NCBI RefSeq assembly: GCF_037038585.1
Contig: NC_092521.1
Span: forward strand, 149,882,605 to 149,946,604
Direction: 5' to 3'
Length of the DNA: 64,000 nucleotides
Source of the DNA: Patagioenas fasciata
Lineage: Eukaryota > Chordata > Aves > Columbiformes > Columbidae
The notes beneath the pieces were generated by a model. The model did not search any database. It was not told the DNA's origin and saw only the letters and a program-made list of their open reading frames with translations. Positions 1 to 13,500 of this stretch are shown piece after piece. The position numbers were made by a program, and so were the translations under genes. Position 1 is the stretch's first letter. Each line of letters opens with the position of its first letter.

Positions 1-720
1 GACAGTGACCTTCTGCATGGATTAAGGTATCCCTGTTGTGGTTGAGGGCAGACTATGCTTTGGAACTGAATCAGGCCATTTTAGGCTACCAAAAGTGTGG
101 CTGTGGAGCAGACTGAACCACTGACTTTTACACGTTGCCTGCTCACAGGCCAGGTCTGTAGGGGAAGTTGGTAGAGAAGGAGGAGGAATGACCATCAGCC
201 TTTCAAAGGGACAGGTCTTCCCACAGCACAGGGATGGACGTTCCTGCAGTGCAGGCTGAAGAGGAAGAGTGAAAAACTGAGTGATCCTAGACCTTGAAAG
301 GGTGCTCTCCAAACCCCAGAGAAATCCAAGAAGAGGTGAGGGGGTGAAAGCAGAGATTTCCAGCCAAGCGTTTGTCAGTTTTGCACAGACCTTTACTCTT
401 GGAGGGCTGCTAATGGAGAAGGAGGAAGTGAGAGAGCACACGTGTGCGAAAGTGCATCTGCAAAGTCTGTTTCCTTCTCTCTGTAACTGTCCTGTGGTCA
501 TTGAAGGTTTTTATATTTAGTGTGCCTAGCAGGTCAGCAGGTCAGCTACTGGGAAGGCATGGAGGGAGGCAGGTAATACTGACTTTGGGAACTGAAGCAA
601 TTGGACTCTATGGGTTTTTACATCCCCAGCTTAGTGCCAGACCAGAAATTCGCCCCATCAGAGTGTGCACTGAAATTAGGAAGTGTCCTAGAACAGTGTG
701 CAGAAGCACATTTAAGAACA
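1..720. other. Intergenic, nothing recognised
   Basis: No repeat, exon or RNA gene is recognised. Open frames here are short and unconvincing. Confidence 0.6.
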
Positions 721-1480
721 GAAAGCATTAACTGGTGCATCAGACTGATGGTCCATCCAGCCCTGAGTCTGTCTCCAACAGTGGCAGGAAGCAGTGCTAC
801 CTGTAGAGAGCAAGTGAACCTGGTCATGTCCTGCAGCCTGTCCTCTCTGTACTCCCCCAGCATCCCCAACTGCTGGATTTGGATATTAGAGGCTCATCAC
901 TGTCGAACTCTTCTGGTACCTCATTGTGGAACTATTGCCCACTCAGTTTTATGAAGTCCTCCTAGAGTTACTTGCCTGGCGGAGCTTAGTGTCACATACA
1001 TACTTGAGGACTTAGTCTCCCCTCTTCAGGTACTCACTGGTAGTGTTGAGTAAAGTCAATCCCACCATCAATCCCACAGCAGGGAGACCTTGCTGATGCC
1101 AGTTCTGCACCCTGAAAAGTGACTATTGAGCTTTATATTTTGCTTCATGTCCTACCTCCAGTTTTCAGTCTATAAGAGTCTTTCCTCCCATCCTGTGGCA
1201 AGTTAATTTATTTGATAACCTTTGGTCTGGAACCTCATCAAAAGCTTTTTCAGAGTTGGACTGTTCTATGTTTGCTGGGCCCACTCTGTCTTTACTGGTG
1301 ATCATGCGTTGTTCCCAACAGACCATGTTTATCCCTTTCTACAGTGACTTAATTTTTTTAGGCCCTGCTACCATTAGCAAGGATGGATGGCAAACTTTCT
1401 GGTCTGCAATTACCCAAATCCCTTCTAAAGGCCTTTTTGTGGCTAGGAGTTGCAATGCCAGATTGCCACCCCTCTGGCAG
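721..1480 (-). mobile_element. Ancient CR1/L3-like relic, antisense
   Basis: The stretch at 735-800 (tcagactgatggtccatcca, then gtctccaacagtggc) matches the wording of old reptile/bird CR1 3' regions. The stretch 1225-1275 (ggtctggaacctcatcaaaa, then gctttttcagagttgg) is the antisense of the RT block around KAFDKVPD. The middle part is poorly matched. High divergence suggests insertion before the bird radiation. The assignment rests on memory of consensus wording. Confidence 0.6.
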
Positions 1481-4400
1481 CCTGGTGCTTACCACGCTGG
1501 GTTACCCTCCCCATCCCATGCGGCCCGAGGCTGAGGGGTGAGGACAGAGTGGAGCTTTACTCAGGAGTGGAAACTACCACCCAGAGAAATGTTAGGAACT
1601 CATTTTTTTTTTAACTTCAAAACACATTTGCTTGAGTTCTGAAGTGAGACTTTAAAAGCCAGTTATTCTTTTGTGCTCTTCCCTCCATAGACACAAGGCA
1701 TTTTACATGGCTTCTTATACAATGGTCTGCAAAACACAGAGAAGATGTGTAAAGATTAGGTGATGATACAATTTCTGTCACAGTTCTCATACCTGCTATT
1801 GATATATAATTGGTAATTGGTGGAATATTCCCTATGGTGTGACAGGAATATCTGCATGAGCAGTTTATTGGAGTAAAGGTGGGGAGAGAGACCATAATTC
1901 CACACTGAAATCATACAGATGAGGGTTCATCAGAATAAGTGAGCACAAAACTGAAGAACATAGCTAAATACAGACCCTTTGGGCAAGAGAAACACCACAA
2001 TTAGAAGTTTTCGGCCCAACTATTAAACACAGATACCTCTTACATGACATTTGATGGCGGACAAATGCTGCTAAGGAGACTCTGAGAGGATGCAGCTTGG
2101 GAAAGAGTCTGGAAGGTGCCAAAGCCTTTTCCTTGTGCCCACTCACAGTCAATGCAGTTTTGCAGGTAATGAATGCCCTTTTGTGATCATCACCAAGATC
2201 AGGAGAAAGGAAAATACAAAACAAAAAAAGAAATAGTGAACAGTAAATAAAAACACAGGAGGCAGCAGTAAAATAAGTCAAATTTCTCTTAGACTCGAGA
2301 AGACTATCAAGGAGATTTGTTCTGGGAAGAGAAAGTGCCACAGCAGGACAGGAGTGCTTGGCTTGGGCGGGCTGTCATATCTGTCATCATTATAAGCATG
2401 GACAGATGATTATCTCTCCATTCTGTTTCTGGTTTTTCTCAGTCTACAGAGATGCTCATCCAGCTGTTTTCGTCACAAAATTTATTCAGCTAATTTGTCC
2501 ACTTTCCTTTTTCTTAGAGCGGCTTTTACCTTCATCAAGCTGGTAGCTTCTCTGTGCCCACTGCTGCTTTCAGCCTCCCCTGCTCCTGGAGATGCTGACT
2601 ACTTCCCAGTGCCTGGTGATATGTTATTGTCTTCCTCCTGCACTGCTTCTCAGCTTGTTTTTCCCTGCACAACACGGCATCTCACACTGCACAAGGCGAG
2701 GGCAAAGCGGGGAGAGAAAAGCAGGCAGCGGCTGGGGGCTCTTCAGGTGGGTCACTTCTCATAGACATGGGCTCCCTCTCTGCACCCATCCCTTGGGTAC
2801 TCGCCCCTCGTTCAGTTTCTAGCCTGCAGCACCAGCGTGTCTAGAGCCAGGCAGCTGACAGCACAGCTTGTTCAACTACTGCTGTAAGATTTTGAAGACA
2901 AGGAGGTTTCACAAGGCTGCAACTGGGGGTAAATAATTTTTAGAAGCAGATTCCTCTCCAGACTTTTTGGAGAAGATGTGTGTGATCAGCAATTCTTTCC
3001 AGTCTCTGGTTTTGTTAAGGGAGGCGAAAAAAGGTACTCTAAATACTTTTTTTTTTTTTTAATTCCAAATGATAACTAGGATATAGAAATTATACCTAGT
3101 TCTGCAGCTCTGCACACCCTGAGCTTGTCACAGCCTGTGTCTGAGGGGGACCGCTCTGAAGGAGATTTATGTGTGGGCATTTGGTATAACTGGAAACAGA
3201 TTGAAGCTTAGTGTCAGGGCATTTCATGACATGCAGAGCCTTAAAATTATTACAAAAGTCATCTGGGGACCTGCACTGACAGTGTGCAACACTTCTTGCC
3301 AGAGTTGTTCCTACCTGCTTACCGCAGCCTGCAAAACAAACAACCACCCATGCAATCGCAGTGCGGAGAAAATGCCACGGTGATGGATGATGTCCAGGTG
3401 TGACCTTTCACCTGTTACGGTAGCCAAAAATCCTTGCAAGAAGAGTGCATAATGGAAGATTATGGGATAATAATTAGAAAAAAAAAAAAAAAAAAAAAAG
3501 AAAAAGATCAATCAGATGAAGGATTCTGTTGTTCAGAAAGTATTAACTATTTTTTAAATACACAAGCATCTGACAGGCCAGGCCACACCTAAAAGAGCTA
3601 ATGATAAAGCCACAGTTGGCTGGAATGGTTCAGTCCAAAGGGCACTGGTTTGTTGGCGAATGCAAAGCATATCTTCAGCAAGCTGCTACAACGAATGCAA
3701 GAAACTGAGCACATAATCTATTATCAAATGCATGGTGGAAACTTGACATTTCAGCAATGTAATACACTTGTTTTCCAGTGGCATGAGACTAATATACTCC
3801 TTTTCTGTGCTTGACGCAGCGTCATTCACATCTGAGCAAAATAAATGGGGAAGATGGTTTTGGTATCTATTCTTGACATCACTAATTTTAGCACCACTAA
3901 GGAGAGGGATTTTTTTCCACTTAAAAAAAAAAAAAGTAACAAAGCACATGAGTCTTAGAATAAAAATAATTGTGAAGAGCAACATCGCTGATGTTTCTTT
4001 GATACTGACATTTCAATGTCTGCTGTACATCCATTATGTTGTCTGGAATGAAAACCAGCCCTCAAATTGACACCGTGGTGGTATGAAATCTTTCCAGCTC
4101 CTCTGAACCCCCAAAGCAAACCAGGGTTTGTGTAGCTGAAATTAATATAGAATGACCATTAATGAAAGCCTCTTAATTCAGCACCATCAGTACAATATAT
4201 TACTTCTCTAGTCTAACTTCTATGCTGTGTGCAAGAGGTTTTGAATCCCAGTTTTGGAATCAGTTGCTTATTTCCCTTTTGCAACACCTCCTACTGTTGT
4301 GGTGGTTCATAAAATACAGATCTGCATATTGAGGAAAAATAATGGAGAAAGGGTTGTGCTTGTGATTTTTTTTTTTTTTGCTTCCAGTCCTACCTCCTCT

Positions 4401-7400
4401 GAAATGCCTGCAGACTATTTTTTTACCCCTACGGCAGAGCTGCTATTATGTGCTTTGCACCTTTAAATGTGCGAAGCGTTGTGTCTGCCTGGCAGGACCC
4501 TGAGATTCAAGACAGGAGAGAGACAGGCTTTGTTTTCTCTCTCATGGAGATGTTGCATTTCGTCGCACTTTACCATTAGATTGACTTGCAGAGAGGGTTA
4601 GTAAACAACCCCATCCTGTTTCCCAGTTTCTTTACATTTTCTGTACACAAAGAGCAAAACGCACATTTTCCCCCTGCACAGGGAAATGCCAGGGAAGGAA
4701 AATGTACAAAACCTCAGCGTGGGGAAGCAGCGTCTCCTTTGCTGCAGAGCCTGCTTGCAGCAGACAGGCAGGATGAATGCTTACATTTGAAACTGCAAAA
4801 CAAAGAAAATAAACTAGCAGGCACACATCCTTGGGTGCCTAAGGATTATTTCTGTTCCTCACCAACCTGCTCACAGCCAGTGCAATAATGAAGGTTTGCA
4901 GCTGCATGGAGGCCCCACACATACGACTGCATTTTGCAGATTAGGCATTTGCCTTTGCATTTTTGGTTCGTTTCATTTCCTACCGGGTTCATCCATAATA
5001 GAGTACAAGAAAGTAACAATAGTGTGAAGGTCATTCTTCACCTGTGGTAGATTACTGGTTAAATTGGTTAAGCAATGATCTGATTTTGTGACTTGTTCCA
5101 CATGAGCAAATGCTGGAGCTGCAGCCAGCAGTGAGGGAGCCCTGGCTGCGTCCCATGGGGGTGGTTTTCCTGTGGGGTGACAAGTTTGGAGCCCTGAGTT
5201 TTCAAGGTTAAGTTTCCTTTTCCCCACTCTCATATGGGCTTCATAAGCTGTATGGTGGCTGCTTTCTGAGAAGAGGTGAGCCTAAGGCAGGCCAAAGTGA
5301 GTGAAGCCACATGAGTATTTGAGTTTGTTTGCATGGTCAGAGGCTTACCCATGCTGTCAGTTCTGATGAGTTCATGAAAAAGTACTGGCAATTTGTGGGG
5401 AGGCTTCTAGGCTTTCGGCTGAGGTGTGGATGGACTGTGGTTGGCGCTGTTTTCTTTTTTCCCCCATACAAGTGACCTCCTTGGGAAAAAAAACCCCAGG
5501 ATTTATGTCAGAGCAGTGTTCTGTGTTCATTAAACCGAGATGCAGCTGCTGTGTATGTAGATATGTGCACATGGAATAGCAGCCTCAGTACCAACAGCCT
5601 CCCTCAAGAATCCTGTTGCGGGAGGACAGTTATAAATAACTCCTTGGTCACCATAATTGTTCTGCCAGTACAAGCTGCCAGAGAACCACATTGACTCAGC
5701 ACACACCCAAGCAAGATCCTTTCCCTGGCAGCACCTCCCACCACATAAACGTCCCTGCAAAGTCGCGTGGGTGCCTGGTGGTGCAGGGAGCCAGCATAAG
5801 CCAGTACTGAATGAAAATTAATGTTTGCAAACTATACTGAATACAAAAAAAAGCCCTGCTTAGGTGCTAGTTAATATTTTTCCAGTACCCTCTTATAATT
5901 CTGTTGTTGCAAAAACTGCAAGTGCGTTTCATGCTCTGGCTACTCTGGGTGTTTTCTGTGGAGAAATGGATGTCCTGCCGCTCGCACAAAGCCACGCTAG
6001 TCCTTGCTGAGCCAAGTAAGATGATTTTGTGTGTTCACTGACAAGTGGAACAAAATTGTCCCCCATGCTAATGTTGTGAAGTCAGCCTGCTGCTATGGTA
6101 GTTTTTATGCCTCTTCTGTCTGCCACAGTCTTACCAAAGAAAACTCGCTGGCCCTGTACCAGGTAGGAGGCTACAGCCTGATTTTTTTGCTGCTGTTCCT
6201 GAAAGGATGTTAATTATTTTTGATAATTACATGGGAGATTCTTTTTCTTATTTTAAAAATTACCTCAAAAATAATAATTAGGAAGCTGTCATTATTATTT
6301 TTTTTTTTTCAAAGCAGGTTCTACATGGAATAAAGAACGTAGAGATTTGATTTGCTTTTTATCACTTGGAACACCAGAATGACTATAAATGAATTCAAAT
6401 GTAATTTTCCTGAGAAAATAATTCCTCTGTTATACAGAACCTATTTACTGTACTTCTCAGGGGCTGTTTTACCTATGTAATTTTAAATTATTCAGGAAAA
6501 AAAAAAAAAATCTGCCTTCTGATTGCCTTTTCTACAATTTTTAATCCCTGCAAGTAATTGTAAAATACTTGTGTCTTCAGAATATCACTCTCTAGCTTTC
6601 CAGGAATCTATTTGAACATACACAGTAGGTTCCCATAACTACATGGCTCCATTTATACCAGTATGATTGCTTAGTAGATTTGTAGGTATATTAGTGTGCT
6701 TTTCTTACATTGCCATATCTCTTCCCTGAAATGGTGATGGCATAACACGTACTAATGCATCATACCTCTTTATATGAGTAAAATTGCATCTGCAGTAAAT
6801 GTTTTACCAGTATAACTGCTTTGGTAAAATAAAATTACACCCCTGCCTAATTATAATGAAAGAAAACCATGTCGTGGACCAAAACTCACTAGTTAATTCT
6901 TTATTACAGTATGTTTCCAGCTGCAACAGAGTTTAAATATCACATTTCCCTTTGTGAGTTATTTTAATTTTTTTCCATAATTTCACACATTTATTACTTC
7001 TAGATGCAATGATGACATCAGTTACAATGGGAACATTTTTATCTTTGCGCTGAGTTCTGCAGAGACAAACCTCTAGGAGTCAAACAGTGAGCTTTCAGAA
7101 AATGAGCTTATCTCTGAGCTTAAACAAGGTGTGGCAACCCTGGCATGGGTCTCTTGCATCAAGAAAATGTCATTTTTCCAACCCCTAATAGTGGTCCTCA
7201 TTCTGTAAGGTAAAGATAGTTTCATAGCTGTGTATTTACATATTTTTAGCACCATCATATACTTTGTTTTCAATTGAGATGTTATATTTAGAAGTTTCTC
7301 AAAATGTGGAGCATGTGTTAAATTTCTTTTGCGTAATCCATCAAGACTAATTTGATTTGAGACCAGTGCCTTTTTTTTCCCCCCATCTGTTTGGAAAAGT

Positions 7401-7540
7401 GCAGTTGTAGAGACATCAGTCATGTAACACTTTCTGTGAACCAGCTTTACTGACAGTTGGGAGTTGTCAGTAACCATGTGAATTTCAAGCTCTCAGTCTG
7501 GCTTCGCGCAGAACAACCCTCTGACACATAATTTCCACAG
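1481..7540. other. Intergenic, homopolymer runs only
   Basis: Single-copy-looking sequence. It holds an A22 run (3478-3499) and shorter T/A runs near 3047, 3925, 4370, 6300 and 6497. A 134-codon minus-strand frame (7477-7073) is at chance level. No gene is supported. Confidence 0.6.
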
Positions 7541-7650
7541 AGCCACAGAATTTAAGGCCGGAAAGGCCGAACGCGATCATCTAGCTGACCTCCCGCCTAG
7601 CCAGCCCAGGGATAAGTCGTGTTTCAAGCCTAATAGCTGTAGAAAACACC
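7541..7650 (-). mobile_element. Ancient CR1 3'-end relic, antisense
   Basis: The stretch aatttaaggccggaaaggcc, then cgatcatctagctgacctcc, resembles the old CR1 3' end shared with turtles and crocodilians (aaggccagaagggaccat and onwards, ctagtctgacctcc). About 100 bp remain. CpG sites in it are not fully decayed. Confidence 0.6.
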
Positions 7651-8851
7651 AGCTTTTGGGACAAACGTACACTCAACTTAATAGCATTCACTTGCCAGTC
7701 ACCAGTAATTTATTTCTATAGTTAACGACTGTTATTTAGTTCATATTTATGTTGTGTACATAATGTTGTGTGCTCTTTCAACTGATCTAGATACAGCTTC
7801 CAACCTCTGGAAAGCTTTAAAAGAAGCTGAATCTGTGTTCCTTGTCCAAATACACAGAGACCAAAGCCCATGTTGGGTGAGGGTAAAACAGACAGATGCC
7901 CCGGGCAGCAAATTGCTAGAAGCAGCAAAGCGGATCTGCAGAGGGAATATCCTGTCCCTGCTGCCCATGTCCACAGCTCTGCTCTGAGTTGGCTCCCCCA
8001 GCGCTGGGGCACAGGCAGGACCTTGCAGGGCTCGGTGTGGGCTTGCAGGGCTCGCTGGCTCTGCTGGTGTGCAGGAGCTGGAGGAAACACACCAAAGTGC
8101 CTGTAAAAAGCTTTTTCCTTTTCAACTAGGAAGCAGCAAAATTCAATTTTGATCCTATGTTGCTGAGAAATAATTCTCTCTCTTTGAACCAATGCAGAAA
8201 TCTCCCTTATGTTCACCTTTGGAAAGCTACTGTACTGAAATGTCTCAGCCTCTCACTGTAAGACACTGTGTTCCCTCCGGGTCTTCTCCTGTTCATCCAT
8301 ATTCTGCTCAGGAGGTGGCCAGCAGAACAGCCCATGAGGGGTGATGTCAGAGGTGACGTAATCTACCACGTCATACTTGGCATTTCCTTTTATCTGTGTT
8401 GGCGTGCACCGATCTCTGTATTAGTTCTTTTTTGTGACAGCAGTCTGCGCTGCAAATTCAAATTCATTTACTGTGCTCTCCAAGTCTTTTTCCCTAACCT
8501 CTGCTGACCAGCATGGCAACTCTTCTGCTGTAAATCTTTCATCCTTGTAAGTGTCTGAGCTTGCTTTTGGCTGCACTGAAAAGCTCATGGTTTCACTGTG
8601 CCCATGCAAATGGTCAAGTTGCCTCTTTGGGTTACAATCTTTCCTCCTTGTTAGTTACCGTTCCCCTGGTCTTGAAGTTTTTAAAAATGTTACTCAGGAA
8701 TCACTGTATAGTTTCTTCTAGTGCAGTGCAAAAAATAAGAAATAGTGCATATTCAGCTACCTTCTCTTTGCAAATGGGAAACAAATCCACTTAATCTTAT
8801 TTTATTCATATTTTGTTATTACTTCATACAGCTATTATTTTGATTAGTTAA
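7651..8851. other. Intergenic, nothing recognised
   Basis: Frames of up to 164 codons occur on the minus strand (8216-7722) without recognisable motifs. No repeat is identified. Confidence 0.55.
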
Positions 8852-10570
8852 TCATAGAATCAAGGGACCTCTGAAGTTCAACACTCTGCTTGAAGAGGGG
8901 CTGTCACCATCAGTGGACAAGCTGAGCCATGGCCCAGCTAAATCCTGAAACATCTCCAGGAGCAGAAGTTCCACAGCTGCTCTGGGTGATTTGTTACAGG
9001 GTGACACTGCCCTCCTGATGAACCTGTCTTCTCATGTCCAGACTTCAGCTTGTGGCCACTTGCCCCTCTTACAGCCTCTAGCATTAAGAAGGTATCTGGC
9101 TCTTGTCTGCATAACCACCCTTCAAAGAGCTGTGGGCAGCTGCTCCAGTGGTCCTGAGCCTCCCCTTGATCAGACCAAACAAGCACAGCTCCCTCAGCTC
9201 CTCTCATGCTGCTCCAGGCCTCTGATCATCTCACTAAGCCTCCACTGGACCCTTTCCAGTTTCTCCATGCCCCTCTTGGATAGCTGAACCCAGAAACTGG
9301 GTGCAAAGCTGAATAGAGGAAGATAATAACTTCCTTCAGTTTTCTGGCCACTGTCTTCTTAATGCAGCCTAGGATGTGACATGCCCTGTTCAGATGAGAG
9401 CATGCTGGTAACTCACATTTGGCCTCATGTCCTCTGTAATGCCCAGCTCCTTTTCACCAGGATGACTCTTCAGTGGGGTGCTTCCTGGCCTGTGACAGAC
9501 CATGTTTTCCTTGTTTAGCCTTACGAGGTGTCTGTTGGCCAAAATCTTAAGTTTATAGAGGAACCTCTGTGTTTAAGTTTTGCTCTTTGTTAGTCCAGAC
9601 AGTTTAAGTCACCAACAAATCTGACTGTGCCACCATCAAGGTTGCTGATGAAACTACTGAACAATTTGGATCTCAGTACCGACCCCTTGGGTGCTCCTCT
9701 GGTTGCTGGTGATCTGCCAGACAATCCCTGATTTTCTAGTCACTGAGATGCTCCTGATCAGCAGATAGTTCCCCAGTTTCCTTTCTCAACTTTTAAAAGA
9801 TAGATGAAGCGTTAGCCTCTTTCCAGCCATCGGGGACTTCCCCAGTCACTGCAGTTGTCACAGGCAGTAGACGCAGTCTCACAACCACGGCCAGCTCTTT
9901 CGGGAAATGGGTGCCAACCCTCATGTCCATCTCTTGTATGCTCCCTTTTTGCATTTTGTTTCACCAAGAAGGTGTTTCCATAGCCAATCATGTCTTCTGC
10001 CAAAATTCCATCTTCCTGCACAACAGGATCGTTTTCCACTGAGCTCTCAGTAAGGTCTCTCTAAAAGTTGTTCAGATATTCTGGGCACATTTCTACTTCA
10101 TGGTTGCATCCCAGGTGATTTTATTTATCAGACCCCAGAGTAAACGGAAGTTTCTTCTGAAATCCAGAGTCATAACTCTGTAGCTTACCTTCTTCTAGAT
10201 CCTGAATTTCATTATGGTGATGGAAGATAAGCCCAGGCTGATGCTGTGACCACATTCACCGCTGGTAAGTCAGGTAGAGTGTAACCCACGACTGACCCCT
10301 CCCACCATGATGAAATTATCACTAGCACAATGTAAGAAGCTCCTGGTTTTCCTGCTCAGTGCTCTGTTGCCCTTCCAGCAGGTGCCTGGATGGTTGCAAT
10401 CCTCCATAAGGATCAGGGCTTCTAAGAAGGGCACTTCTGCCGGTTGCCTGTAGAAAGCCCCATTCACAGGCTCCTCCCGGTCAGGTGTGCTGTGAGAGGC
10501 TGCCCCGTCTCCAGTAAGACTGTCCCCTCTGCTACTCACCCAGAGACTCCCCTGGTCTCAGCTTTCCTGC
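8852..10570 (-). mobile_element. Old CR1 copy, antisense, internally deleted
   Basis: The 3' end is at low coordinates (atcatagaatcaagggacct). It is followed by the antisense of the CR1 C-terminal region (gctccctcagctcctctcat, ccactggaccctttccag), the polymerase region (ctcagtaccgaccccttggg, the complement of the PQGSVLGP block) and, at 10390-10480, the endonuclease region (aatcctccataaggatcagg, gcctgtagaaagcc). The same parts span about 2.7 kb in longer CR1 copies, so segments have been lost. The boundary near 10570 and the stretch 10040-10260 are uncertain. Confidence 0.75.
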
Positions 10571-13500
10571 TGGAGCTTGATGCAGTCAGGGAAGTCCTTA
10601 ACACAGAGCACAACTCATATCGTTCACGTTTGACTCACTGTGATTCACATAATCTTGATTAATTTTGAATCTCTTAGTTCATATCATTCTTGTTTCCTAA
10701 TCAAGATGTCGCTGGTCTCTAACCTTACAGTCAAATGCAGTTGAAGATAAGAAATCTAATTCCTCTTCTTATTATCTGGGCTTGGTATAGAACCGTAATA
10801 ATAATAATTACATATATTTCTTTACCCTCAAGCTCTTTGAACCTGACCCACACAGAATTTGGTGTTCTCTCAGTCAAGACATTTGCACATGATGACATCA
10901 GAAGATGAAGTTGTATTTGCTGTAGAGCACCGCATTGGCACCCTAGCATGCTGTGGTTGTGAAGGTGGAAGGTATTAGAGGCGGATGTGAGCAAATCTTT
11001 GTGCTAATGAAAGTACCGTGCTAACATTAACATCAGGCTGAACAAGCAGAATTTTTTTCTTTATTGGTTAATCCACCAAAACCCTGAACAATCATGCAAA
11101 GAATAGACTCTTTTGAATGAAAGTCACACATTAACTTTATGTTTATATTTTGCTTCCGCTCTAGTTGAGTGGGATTTTCCCTCCTTCTTCCACTCATTCA
11201 TTTGATCAGGATTTTATATAAAAGAACAGAAGTGAAGATTTTTAAAATTTTTATTTATTTATTTATTTTTTAAAAGCAGAAAGCTTGCTGCAGAACTTGG
11301 GCTGTTCCTGTTGCCAGAAGGTGAAGCAGCCTGGCTGCACGGTGACTCATGGCCCTATGCCACATTGCAAATAATGTTCTTATTAATCTCTCCAGGCTTT
11401 GTTCGGGCCCCCCTCCTAGTGGTGTCTGATTTCACGGTGCGGCGTAGCCAAAGGTCAGGTAAACTACATGATGGCCAGAGTTGCTACTGGAGAAGGAAAT
11501 CGGAAATGCCTCTCCCAGCAGTTTCAGCAATGGGAATGGAGAGAAAAATAATTTATTTTACTATGAACTTCCCCGATGTTTCACCTCATATTGCTGGTTC
11601 AGCAGAGGAAAGCTGTGGTACAGCAGTAACCTGGGGAAGCAGCAAGCCCATCTCTGTTGCAAACTTTTCTGGATCTGCCCGACTCAGTACATTTTTCAGT
11701 AAAATTGTTCTTTCTTAAGGTGTTTGATCATTTGCAACAAATGACAGTCCTAATCTAAAGAAGATGCTGAGTTTTGTCTCTAACTGAGCTGATGTAATTG
11801 ACTGATTCACTAATTACTCACTTTTCCCCAGATTTGATTCAAGGTACTACTCACAAAGATAAAACTAGTTACAAATTAGTCAGGCTGAAGTTTGATGTGC
11901 TTGGCTAGGGGGCCATTTTTTTGTTACCAGTTTCAGATGAGTGATTACTCCAGCGAAACTAGCAAGTGCTTCTTGCAAGTTGTTTCTTTTCCCCCATGGC
12001 TACCCAAAGCGTTTTTATTCAAATGAAATGGAGTCAATACGCACTGGGCTGGAGCGTTTTGTGAGCAGCTAGCACAACCAGATCAAATACGTATGCTTAC
12101 TGTAGACATCGCGTGGTTTCCTCGCTCTCCTTTGAACCAAGCTGTCTTGTGGTTTCTGGTGACTGCTGCCTCTGTGCTATAGGCTCTGGGTAATGCTGAC
12201 ACATAAAGGACTTATCTGGAAAAAGAGAGAGGAGCAGAAGACAACATCACTTCCTGCACATACAGCCCTGTCCTTTTCTATCAAAGGTCGAGACCTTGTC
12301 AAAGCTCATTTCAGGAGAAACTCCCTGGGCCGTATTTGAATGATTTTGGGGGCAAGAGAACCTGCCTTTGGCTTAAAAAGATACAGGAGAGCAATAAGTT
12401 TGTACTTCAAAAGCTTCATAACTTTATGAACAGGCACTGCAATTCCAGCCTCATATTACGATCTTCAGCATCGCGTTTGGGCAAGTCTGCAGCATGTGGG
12501 GCTGCGTTCTTGCTCTGTCACGCAGAGACACATCAGCCTTGTTCGCCAGCGCTGCGTGGGGCCTTTCTCTTGCAGCAGGGCTACCGCCGTCCACGTGGGC
12601 ACAGGGCTGCTGTCGGCTGAATCCAGCAGTGGTCTGTTCCCATGTTGAGCAGAAGCCAGTAATTGCACAAAGCACAGGAAAGGGGAGAGACTGATCAAGG
12701 GGCCTGCATTAAACATGGCCTCTGCAAGAGCCAGGGCAAGTGAGGCTTTGCAGTGAGCAGATTTAGGACATGTCAATCTCTCGGCCATTTTTGAGAACAG
12801 CCCCAGCTCACCGCCCCAGTTTACAGCTTGCCAGCAGCTGCCTTGGGCCAAGACCCAGTGAGACCATCATCCCAAATCTCACCCCGTTTCTGCATGCTAG
12901 CTCGCTCATGGAACCATGGGCCATGGCAGGGATCAGGGAAATGACAGCCAGGGCCAGCCCTCCTGCCCCAGCCTCTGGTGTCCCCTTTGTCACTGCCTGT
13001 ACCTGAACAGTCTCCTATTAACCTGCTGGCTGGCTGGTGGGAAATCGTGCGGGAGCCCTGCCGTCTTCGGTTTGCTCACCCAGAGGGTTTTACTTTGCGG
13101 AGAGTGGTTATTACTGCTCTGCTTTTGTTCTTTGTCATCAGTCCTGCCTTATTTTAATGTGGATTAACTGTTAATAATAATGTGAAGTGTTAAGCTTTGG
13201 CAACCAGCTGAGCTCTGCACAAGTCTGAGGACAACGTGGCTGAGGCACGAGGCTGCTGACCGCTGTGGCAGGCAGCTGGACATGCCAGGCACTCTGTCTG
13301 GTGGCCGGCACAAGCGGCTGCGTCCTGCCGAGGTGGGAGGGGAGGTGGGAAGGGCGCCTCAGCACATGCTGATGCAGAGGTCGGCACCAGCCCCTCTCCT
13401 CTTCAGCCTCAGGCTTCTCCCAGCGCTGCCCTTCGGGGTTCCTTCCCACTCTCCCCGTCATCCCTTGGGATGGTGGCGGGAGGAGGGAGGAGAGAAAGGA

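Noticed and set aside
6211..6290. AT-rich inverted repeat (taattatttttga and its complement)
   Set aside because: Arms are short and of low complexity; such pairs are expected by chance in AT-rich DNA.
7073..7477. 134-codon minus-strand frame starting with ATG
   Set aside because: A frame of this length is expected about once by chance in a window this size, and the peptide has no motif.
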